The notes under the pieces are model-generated. The model worked only from the letters and a program-made list of their open reading frames with translations, did not search any database and was not told where the DNA came from. From Notospermus geniculatus (lineage: Eukaryota; Nemertea; Pilidiophora; Heteronemertea; Lineidae), in contig NMRB01000347.1 of assembly GCA_002633025.1 (NCBI GenBank), positions 205,517-269,516 on the forward strand: a DNA stretch of 64,000 nt. Direction: 5' to 3'. This document shows, one piece after another, positions 57,801 to 64,000 of the stretch. Within the stretch, counting starts at the first letter, position 1. Each line of letters starts with the position of its first letter. A program made the position numbers and the translations under genes.

Positions 57801-59547
57801 GGTCATTGACGTCACAATTATGACGTCATAACCATAGGAACCCGCCACGTCACTCAGACGCATGGCAACGGACTTGCGGTGATCTCGCACGCCTGCGCGT
57901 TCATATTCAATGCAAAAAGAATGTGATTTACCAGATACAAAATGGTTTTAAAAGCCCATTCGATCCCATGATGGGATGCGTCTTCTCTAACGAAAACTTT
58001 CAAGAAGACACTGACAGTGATAGGCCTAATTTGGTTGAGGACCGAAAGGTTTCGATCCATGACAGAGACAGTTCAACAGTTGGCAAACAGAGGAAGTTAG
58101 GCATTCAAGGAGAAAACTACTCATCCGGTTAGTAGGCCTAGGTTAGGCAGTGACAATGGANTGAAATTAAAAGCAATCGTTATCGTTGAAGAATTTACCT
58201 AGAAAATAACAGTCTTCTTTGGAATGATTAATTTGTTACACTTCTACCCTGCTTCAAAAATTGTTAATACATGTATTTCGAACGATTCATTTTGAAAGAA
58301 CACAGGTGGTGTCAAGTAAAGTTTTGGCGAAACGGGAATTTGGCGAAATGGGAATTTGGCCAAGTGGGAATTTGGCGAAACGGGAATTTGGCGAAATGGG
58401 AATTTGGCAAATTGGGAATTTGGCAAAATGGGATTTTGGCAAAATGGGAATTTGGCGATTTGGGAATTTGGCCAAATGGGAATTTGGCGAAATGGGATTT
58501 GCCAAAATGGGACTTGGCGAAATGGGATTTGGCGAAATGGGAAGTCACCATGTCCGCCTGGCTTTAGGGTCGTTTGCTCAGGTCGGACTTCAGCCAGACT
58601 TTTCTCAATGCACAGAGAAAGTCTGGCTTCAGCTATACTTTCATGACTTTAGGCTGTCACTCCCGACCCAAGCATACGTCCCATAGTGCATGGAATCCCC
58701 TTGTCTGGTGTCCGCTTAAGTAAATTTGATCACATATACAATCGTAGACAAATTAGATAACCAATTGTCCATCTGAATGTAGGGACGAAATGGTGCGGCG
58801 TTGGTAACATCGCCAAAGATGAGAACGACCTTGGGACCGGATCAGGCGCAAAGGCTGACGTATGCTGTCGTGAGCACGACCACTGCCCGGACTTTATACA
58901 TGCTTTCCAAATAGATTACGGCATCTTTAATCTAAATCCGTATACTATGTAAGTCACACAATCGCGGAAGGGGTTTGTGGCCGTTAGGGTTATAAAAAAA
59001 ATCAAGACCTAGAATCATTACGCCTTTCTGACGATGCTCTATAGCTTAGTCGGAAAGAGGTACGTAGCGAAAAGAACCGCGTCGCATCAGCTACAGGGCA
59101 ATCTCGTCCGACAGTAATGTTTGGTTGAAGCCAAAAGGTCAAGGCCTACACAGCGACTCCATTTACTTGCCCGTGAGGCTCCAGTTCCATAGAGCTCACG
59201 TTGACACTTTTCACGCGCCACGCTTCACGTTTTCCTTTCGTTCCTCGATTCAGCGCACAACGAGACACACATTACCTGTCCTGTGACATGCTTTCTCCGA
59301 GGAACGAAAGGAAAACGTGAAGCGTGGCGCGTGAAAAGTGTCAACGTGAACTCTATGGAAATGGAGCCTTACCAACATTTTGATGTGTCATTTTAGGTCT
59401 AGATGTGATTGTGACTGGAAGTTCTATGAATGTCTGAAGGGGAACAATGACAAGACATCGAACGCCATCGGTCGGCTTTTCTTCAACATTTTACGTCTCG
59501 TCTGCTTCACTCTTGATGGAGAAGTATACCACAGCCCTTGGTACTAA
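51849..59547 (+). CDS. Group III (bee-venom-type) secreted phospholipase A2, haplotype A allele
   Basis: Exons 51849-51942, 58783-58948, 59397-59547; 411 nt, 136 aa. MKFVVVLAVVLTVASA is a signal peptide, and NIRRR precedes the mature TIWPG start, suggesting basic-site cleavage. Exon 2 carries the calcium-loop WCGVGN and the active-site block CCREHDHC with the His-Asp pair. Exon 3 has RCDCDWKFYECL and the SNAIGRLFFN helix, ending HSPWY. The enzyme would hydrolyse the sn-2 ester of phospholipids outside the cell. No C-terminal extension. Here the exons are split by the inserted haplotype B contig; intron 1 also carries a foldback element and intron 2 a MITE (59176-59369). Exon phases are 1 then 2 in both alleles. 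Confidence 0.9.
52265..52394. mobile_element. MITE with about 52-bp arms in PLA2 intron 1 (also 56610-56756)
   Basis: Left arm CATGTGCGGCAAATCTCGAT and onward; right arm ends ATCGAGATTTGCCGCACATG. In haplotype B the ends extend to AAAGCTAGGCGC / GTGCGCCTGGCTTT. In haplotype A the right terminus is interrupted by the foldback element. Confidence 0.85.
52947..53117 (-). CDS. HEATR6 exon 1, haplotype B allele
   Basis: Identical 57-codon first exon (MADHSEFSQNEQ.. to AGDQ) with the same GTAAG donor as 49427-49257. The other HEATR6 exons are not repeated here because the haplotype B contig begins at 52575. Confidence 0.85.
53955..54105. repeat. TATA-rich low-complexity insertion (haplotype B only)
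   Basis: CGGTATATATCCTCGGTATA-type repeats bounded by GATACTCTGTATA on both sides. Haplotype A reads straight through at 50240-50255. Confidence 0.8.
54120..54835 (+). mobile_element. Non-LTR retrotransposon (LINE) ORF2 fragment
   Basis: The open frame includes HLGILLGGD at about 54208-54234 (the post-palm HLG-type motif of LINE reverse transcriptases), then RTNLLLAQFSFARFETRYNLF and FMEDLYVAWRKCVRRIL. This is the thumb and C-terminal region typical of non-LTR elements. It runs to N54836, where the sequence jumps to GTGTGTGAAACTCC, shared with haplotype A at 50357. Haplotype A keeps only the first about 30 bases, followed by a T/TG-rich stretch. No upstream RT catalytic motif is present in the window, so the copy is inactive. 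Confidence 0.75.
55864..56077. mobile_element. CTGCTGAGC-family palindromic element, intact copy (haplotype B)
   Basis: The termini AAGCCTGCCGCACACTGGAG and CTCCAGTGTGCGGCAGGCTT are perfect inverses. Inside are two hairpins, CTGCTGAGC-based and TTTCTGCCTCGCGAGGCAAA-based. 214 bp, no coding capacity. It lies about 120 bp upstream of PLA2 exon 1. Related pieces at 25211-25264 and 51520-51752. Confidence 0.88.
56197..57511 (+). CDS. Group III secreted phospholipase A2, haplotype B allele
   Basis: Exons 56197-56290, 56968-57133 and 57361-57511; 136 aa. This is the compact version of the gene, with both introns free of the foldback element and of the 59176 MITE. Signal peptide and exon 1 are identical to 51849-51942. 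Differences from the other allele are coding: Ala for Val after WCG, CCHEHDHC where the other has CCREHDHC, IYPYT for LNPYT, and Leu for Phe in WKLYECL. The catalytic His-Asp, the calcium loop and all Cys are kept. In the family, Arg follows the Cys pair more often than His. Confidence 0.92.
57807..57828 (+). promoter_or_regulatory. Paired CRE palindromes upstream of the MGC gene
   Basis: Two perfect TGACGTCA sites at 57807 and 57821, 14 bases apart centre to centre, about 140 bases before the MGC-gene ATG in haplotype B. Haplotype A retains only the second (59829-59836), because GGATATCCGTCA replaces the first. Likely a CREB/ATF-type promoter element; inferred from motif. Confidence 0.5.
57968..58127 (+). 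CDS. Exon 1 of the small MGC gene, haplotype B allele
   Basis: ATGATGGGATGCGTC start, 160 nt, GTTAGT donor at 58128. Compared with 59970-60129 it has a few substitutions (Asp/Glu, Ile/Thr, Tyr/Phe) and a 6-bp indel upstream of the ATG. Exon 2 is not included in this contig. Confidence 0.6.
59176..59369. mobile_element. 194-bp MITE with 72-bp arms in PLA2 intron 2 (haplotype A only)
   Basis: The left arm 59176-59247 begins AGGCTCCAGTTCCATAGAG and the right arm 59298-59369 ends CTCTATGGAAATGGAGCCT. The arms are nearly identical inverses (shared CACTTTTCACGCGCCACGC). Haplotype B intron 2 (57134-57360) lacks it. Confidence 0.9.
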
Positions 59548-59969
59548 CGACAAACTTGTCACAATCTTGTATCCTGGATAACCCAATAATATCAATTGTC
59601 TGCCTGGCGTATTTTTTTCTTCTGTATTTTGGCCAACCCTCATCCCCACCGCAAGCCACCCGGATCTAGTTTACCCGGATCCACCACCCTTTCACTTTGT
59701 AGAAGTTGTAAAAATTCAATCTGATCTGGGTTTAAATAGTTGCCTTTCGTGTCAATTTCTTGGGATAATGATTGTGTCGATAACCGCTCTTTTGGGATAT
59801 CCGTCATCCTGGATATCCGTCACAATTATGACGTCATAACCATAGGAACCCGCCACGTCACTCAGACGCATGGCAACGGACTTGCGGTGATCTCGCATGC
59901 CTGCGCGTTCAATGCAAAAAGAATGTGATTTACCAGATACAAAATGGTTTTAAAAGCCCATTCGATCCC

Positions 59970-60897
59970 ATGATGGGATGCGTCTTCTCTAACGAAAACT
60001 TTCAAGAAGACACTGAGAGTGATAGGCCTAATTTGGTTGAGGACCGAAAGGTTTCGACCCATGACAGAGACAGTTCAACAGTTGGCAAACAGAGGAAGTT
60101 AGGCATTCAAGGAGAAAACTTCTCATCCGGTTAGTAGGCCTAGGTTAGGCAGTGACAATGGACCACTTTCCATGTAGGTAGACCCCAGGCCTAGCCTATG
60201 AGTATTCTGGTCTCCCCGCCCTCCTTTGCTTTGGCTGTCAAAATGACAAATCAGTGATACCGGTATACTATTACCGGTGTGCTATTCCGAGTTTTCGCAG
60301 AACCCCCGAAACGCCAACGCGAACGTCTGTCATTGTTCGGTGCTCTCTTCGTGGCATCGAACAATGGGTTTGGCGTTCGCGTTGGCGCCGTTCGGGGGCT
60401 TTGCGAAAACTCCCTATTGTCGTTTTCGCACCACCAACGGCAACGTTTTCTTGCCAGAGTTTTAAAGCGGGTGATCCACTGTTGCGATTTTGGCTTGAGA
60501 CGGGATTGCGATCCCTTGCGGTTACCGATTGCCATATAAGGTAACCGCAAGGGATCGCAACCCCGTCTCAAGCCAAAATCGCACACGGCGGTCCTGGGAC
60601 ACACTGCTGAGCTGAGCTGAGCTGAGTTGACTGAGCTGAAGGAATTCAGAATAGGGCCTACCCAAGGACAACCAAACAAAGTTTTACTAATTTGCTGTTC
60701 CAGAACTCCTCATATCCACAATTATCACCACGCCGTCTGAATGGGAGACCATCGAAACAGGCCCGACATACCCGAAACACCCCGCCATCAGCCGTCTCAG
60801 GGACGGAACGGTCGGAAGAAAGGTGCATCCAAGGACATCTGAGCATGTTCAACGGGACCACGGCGATACACGGAGGCGGGATTCTAGTCATTTTTAA
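59970..60897 (+). CDS. Small two-exon gene, protein starting MGC (possible lipidated protein)
   Basis: Exons 59970-60129 and 60704-60897 join in phase 1 to 117 codons from the first ATG or 116 from the second. The second ATG gives an MGCVFSNENF N-terminus, a good candidate for N-myristoylation plus palmitoylation. The rest is acidic then basic (STIITTPSEWETIETGP .. RLRDGTVGRK .. GDTRRRDSSHF, stop at 60895-60897). AATAAA follows at about 60917. The second exon has a normal TTGCTGTTCCAG acceptor. Both alleles keep the frame of exon 1 despite substitutions. I do not recognise the family; LAMTOR1-like proteins have a similar MGC start but no other likeness is evident. Confidence 0.5.
60289..60412. 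mobile_element. Hairpin element (full copy)
   Basis: GAGTTTTCGCAGAACCCCCG at 60289 and CGGGGGCTTTGCGAAAACTC-type end at 60412 are inverted, with an inner CATTGTTCG / CGAACAATG pair. It lies in the intron of the MGC gene. A half copy is at 13905-13979. Confidence 0.85.
60484..60582. repeat. Hairpin with 43-bp arms
   Basis: GCGATTTTGGCTTGAGACGG at 60484 through 60526 pairs with 60540-60582 with one mismatch, around a 13-base loop. In the MGC-gene intron, 70 bases after the hairpin element at 60289. Confidence 0.92.
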
Positions 60898-62173
60898 GTT
60901 ATATATCTATTAAATGAATAAAAAGCTGAGTTAGGAAGCAGAACATGCACGCTCTTATTCCATCCTCCTACCGCAGGGCTTTGATCTCGCTCCCGTCTTC
61001 ATTCGCTCGCACACAAAGAGCGAGACCAAAGCCCTGCGGTCGGAGGATGTTTTATTCCATTGTCACTGAAGGCCATAAAGTGACAGACACTTCGGTGGAT
61101 TTCAGCCCTTTCATCACCGCGACGGAGGAAGCGAACATAAAGAACTACCTCAGGATGGATTTCAGGGGTCGAGTGGTAAAACTCCCCGTCAGTTTTGAAA
61201 CCACGCCCTCTGGAGTCAAGGTTAGGCTGAGCGTAAGCGATACTGGAGGGGGCTTTACAACACTGGCAGGTCCTACCATGGAATATCAAGGGAGAGAATC
61301 AACCATCATATTTAACCATCAACCAAATGCATTTATTTCCAAGGAAATTCACGATATGTACATCTGTGGGCGAATATGGCCATGAGACACTGCCAAATAT
61401 CTCAACTACAAGTTTAATTCATTTGGGGCAACTACATGTATAAAGTATCAAGTACACAGATACAGTAGATGGTAACTAAGTGATGGCAACTTTTGTATTC
61501 CAGTTTAGTTGATAAGGTCTGAAATTCTGCTAACACGCTTACATGTATACATATGCTACAAACTGAGGGACCATCTCAATACTTGTGATGCAAACAGGAC
61601 CAGTGTATCAAAGAGAGGTGTCCATAGTTCAGGACATCAAGAGATTCCTCTTGCTTATGATTCATGACACATTATTCAATGGTCTTGAGATGGTCCCTAA
61701 ATGATGTATGGGAGGGCGTACTTGAGAGAAGACTGGAGTAGCTTTATAACAATTAACATACATGTTTAGGGTAATTTCAACTAACAGCTACAGCACAGCT
61801 GAAAACAAACACAGTCAAACATGTAGTGTAACCTTGTGATCAGTTAAACTGTCTGTGTGATACAGTATTCAAATCATATCAATGTCAACTGCACAAAATA
61901 GCAATAATTAACGATCATGCTACTCCACCAAGATACTTCAGGCAACTTTTTTTGTGCATCTTTCGCTCCATCATAGACACCGATCTATTGTCTATTCACA
62001 ACTTCTGAACAAAAATAAATATATTATTTACAATTAGTGTCATTTGCTCCTCTCTGGGATTCCTATATTTTGGTGCATGTTCTTCTGGTAACATGCCTAT
62101 TATAGACAAACCAACCGGCAGCAAAATGCACCATGTGGTGTTTGTTCGGCCGAGTAGGAACAATATCTTATTC
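60898..62173. other. Intergenic region between the MGC gene and XBP1
   Basis: After the hairpin, an open frame from about 61050 to 61385 (contains SFETTPSGVKVRLSVSDTGG) has no recognised domain and no splice support; I do not call it a gene. 61990-62173 is probably the XBP1 3' UTR. Confidence 0.5.
60961..61049. mobile_element. Hairpin with 32-bp arms
   Basis: CATCCTCCTACCGCAGGGCT at 60961 and AGCCCTGCGGTCGGAGGATG ending at 61049; two mismatches in 32. TTATTC lies outside both ends (60954 and 61052) and could be a target duplication. Confidence 0.85.
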
Positions 62174-63445
62174 TTACAACAAACAAGGAAACAATTCACC
62201 AAACGACTCCTCCCATACATCATCACTCAGAACAGAAGACCCAACACTGTTAGGTGACCCAGCATCACTGTAGCTGTAATCACTGAATCCAGAGTCGCTC
62301 ACACATCCTGGATAAACATTGTCCTTGTTGCCTAATGCCAACTGATCAGTGTCCATCTGCACATTACTCCCATACGAACTGCTCCGAACCTGTGGTTGGG
62401 ATTTGGCAGTATTGTCTAATTTTTCTTGCAGTTGAAGCTGCGGTTCAGCAGCTCCAGTGAATTTGTCCTTGGAAATCACATCACAATTGTCAGTAATCAT
62501 AGAAAGCCAATCCTCTGAAAGGAGACTTTCGAGAGATTCAAAATCCTTGATGTTGATAACATTCTCTGGTGCATGAGAGTCTACATTAGATTCGAGTGTA
62601 TTTCCACTCTTCACCATTCCAGAATTCAACGACTGGGTTTCCATGGCAACTGCCGGTTGTGACAACACATTTGAAGTTGCTGGTTCTGATTTGAAGTAAA
62701 CGTGGTCAAACTTTATCAGTTCATTGAGGGATTCCAATTCTTTTGGTGTCGTCCCCACCATTTGTGAGGATGGCCTGTGTGTTGTGATGGGCTCCTGGGC
62801 TCTTGGTGTAGATAATCTTCTGCTGACTGCTGGGGTGCTGTTGGCACTGATTTCTTCGAGTAGACCAAGCAGTATGTCAGACTGAAAGAGACAAGAGAAG
62901 ACATGAGAAGGTGACCTTTATTACCACCACACTGTTGAGAAATTGACAATTGAAATGTTCAGCGGGACTAAATTCAAATATGATTCTATGAAAGACTTCC
63001 CAAATTTTCATGTCTCCAACAGCTAGGGTCTTGAAAACGATGTTTTGGAAAGAGTACAACAGCGACTATCATGCAAGTTAACAGATTTTCGCAAACGAGC
63101 TCAACAGGGAGAAAGAGATGAACTCACCTCATCATCAGCAGAATTGCCCTGCAATGAGCCATGAGTTGAGAAAGAGCCAACACCTGTTCCTGCGGCAGAG
63201 GAACGTTGAGTACGGCAGACTCGCAGGGTGTGTGCTCTTTCTTAACTAGGCTCTGTTGTCCAAGGCGCTCCTTCAATGTGGCATTCTCATTTGAAAGAAA
63301 TCCTGTTCGTTTTTTAAGTTTGGCATTCTCTTCAGCAAGCTTCTTGTTCTCAGCCTCCAAATCGGCAACCACTTCTTCTAATTCTGTCATTTTGGCTTTT
63401 TTCCGGTCTCTTGCTGTCTGGGCAGCAACTCTGTTTTTTAACTTC
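62174..63445 (-). CDS. XBP1, last two coding exons (5' exon beyond the window)
   Basis: bZIP transcription factor of the unfolded protein response. Exon 63445-63128 encodes the basic region KLKNRVAAQTARDRKKAKM and a leucine zipper (LEEVVADLEAENKKLAEEN..). The last exon starts at 62881. Unspliced frame (XBP1u): AG|T junction, ends WWGRHQKNWNPSMN with the stop at 62716-62718. Spliced frame (XBP1s), after removal of 63215-63196 by IRE1: ..CESAAGTGVG.. then ESDILLGLLEE, LESLNELIKFDHVYFK and a C-terminal SESFGELFP-like activation block (WEESFGELFPCLL), with the stop at 62174-62176. 62881-62716 is therefore coding in two frames. N-terminal exon(s) should lie right of 64000. Confidence 0.95.
63196..63215 (-). 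other. Predicted IRE1-spliced unconventional intron of XBP1 (20 nt)
   Basis: Two stem-loops with 7-base CNG^CNGN loops are present on the minus strand: GAGT-CTGCCGT-ACTC (63222-63208) and GTTCCT-CTGCCGC-AGGAAC (63204-63186 region). Cleavage after the third loop base in each would release 63215-63196, 20 nt, and ligate CTG to CCG. The shift (20 mod 3 = 2) equals that of the 26-nt vertebrate intron and opens the XBP1s frame ESAAGTG.., which matches the vertebrate junction peptide pattern. Not tested experimentally. Confidence 0.88.
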
Positions 63446-64000
63446 CTGCAAAGAACAAGGGTTGCAAATCATGAATAAACACAACAGGCAGAAAAAATAT
63501 CGACAAAGGTGTTGGTGGCTGATTAACGTTTCACTGAAATGTAAAAGATGCCCATTGTCTTGGTGAAACGCCCTTGGCTAAAGCGGCTTCCAGTTTCCAC
63601 GGCCTGCCTCCGGTCACAACACAACTCCTGCTGCTACAAAAGAATTTGCTTCATCAGCAAAAACGATCAATTGTTCAATCAATAAATGAAGAGAAAGCAC
63701 TATAATCACACACCCAACTCTGTAGCATAAATGTCAATGGTATTGATTTCAACTCAACTGCATTTGTTGTAGAATGTGTATATAATCAATAGCCCACATG
63801 TAATGGAATAAGCTGCGACTTGACAATAGGAGACACACACAGAAAAGTGCAATCTGCAGATCTGTGTGCCACCGTTTCCCAAACAATAGGGGAAACACTG
63901 GATATACAGAAACACTGGCAGATGTTACACCGGTCATGAACCAGTTACTGGGGGAACAAAATCCGTCGGATCAAATGAGGAAATAAAATTCGGTGATAAA
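63446..64000. other. XBP1 upstream intron
   Basis: No exon recognised. 63815-63940 is a copy of the dispersed repeat found at 49550 and 53246. Confidence 0.6.

Larger units (their letters stand above)
52400..58548. mobile_element. Foldback element with 16-bp-repeat inverted arms, split by the assembly gap
   Basis: The left arm (52400-52573) is an array of a 16-bp unit TTCCCATTTCGCCAAA. The right arm (about 58320-58548) is the inverted array GGGAATTTGGCGAAAT, about 14 units. The middle part seen (58162-58320) is AT-rich and non-coding. CATGTCCGCC occurs immediately outside both ends (52390-52399 and 58549-58558) and fits a target duplication. Haplotype B has the empty site, with one CATGTGCGCC (56736-56745). 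Bases 52574-58161 belong to the other haplotype and are not part of the element. The arrays are open in several frames, giving spurious repeat peptides. Confidence 0.8.

Noticed and set aside
52332-58567. Repeat peptides such as WEFGEMGIW and FAKFPFRQIP
   Set aside because: Translations of the 16-bp foldback arms in several frames; arrays, not genes.
56197-59547. Two tandem PLA2 paralogues
   Set aside because: The flanking sequence, including HEATR6 exon 1 and the MGC-gene exon, is duplicated too and is bounded by single Ns; two alleles of one gene is simpler.
61050-61385. About 110-codon frame next to the 60961 hairpin
   Set aside because: No splice sites, no recognised domain, and it begins within a mobile-element hairpin; insufficient support for a gene.
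63146-63196. Alternative XBP1 intron of 41-44 nt ending at TTG|CAGGG
   Set aside because: It gives the right frame, but the 3' side lacks a 7-base CNG^CNGN hairpin, whereas the 20-nt choice has both hairpins and reproduces the conserved ESAAG junction.

Overview
The window is metazoan nuclear DNA. Genes are split into many short exons with GT..AG introns, and the protein set (OATP transporter, TM6SF, HVCN1, PRKRIP1, HEATR6, group III phospholipase A2, XBP1) is that of an animal. Dense palindromic mobile elements, frequent TAGGCCTA-type words and very high heterozygosity suggest a marine invertebrate, most likely a deuterostome such as an echinoderm. That placement is inference. Gene models below were assembled by hand from splice sites and reading-frame phase; nearly all close perfectly in phase.

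Layout. 1-6430: a 211-bp satellite array, followed by a 277-bp MITE. 6761-22550 (minus strand): an organic-anion transporter (SLCO/OATP) locus. One complete gene (9 coding exons, 724 aa) lies at its 5' end, followed downstream by three further copies of only the C-terminal half (exons 4-9), all with intact splice sites and identical phases; the last copy is cut off after exon 7 next to the MITE and satellite. 22.6-27.5 kb: intergenic, rich in hairpin elements. 27499-30166 (+): TM6SF1/2-like membrane protein. 34815-35700 (-): voltage-gated proton channel HVCN1. 37544-39814 (+): PRKRIP1, divergent from HVCN1. 40235-49427 (-): HEATR6, convergent with PRKRIP1. 51849-59547 (+): one secreted bee-venom-type PLA2 gene seen twice. 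59970-60897 (+): a small two-exon gene for a protein starting MGC. 62174-63445 (-): the 3' part of XBP1, including the IRE1-spliced intron.

The assembly contains unmerged haplotypes joined by single N bases. Bases 41073-42533 and 42535-43959 are two alleles of the same HEATR6 exons. Bases 52575-58160 are a second haplotype of 48910-52573 plus 58162-60162, apparently inserted into an assembly gap that falls inside a foldback transposon. The two alleles differ by several transposon insertions, so HEATR6 exon 1, PLA2 and the MGC gene each appear twice but are probably single-copy.

The most notable observations are: (1) the OATP locus with one N-terminal half and four C-terminal halves, which could be spliced alternatively; (2) an XBP1 gene with both IRE1 stem-loops, a predicted 20-nt unconventional intron and a conserved XBP1u C-terminal pausing-type peptide overlapping the XBP1s frame; (3) the two-haplotype structure and its polymorphic mobile elements; (4) exon duplicates and relics in TM6SF and PRKRIP1.
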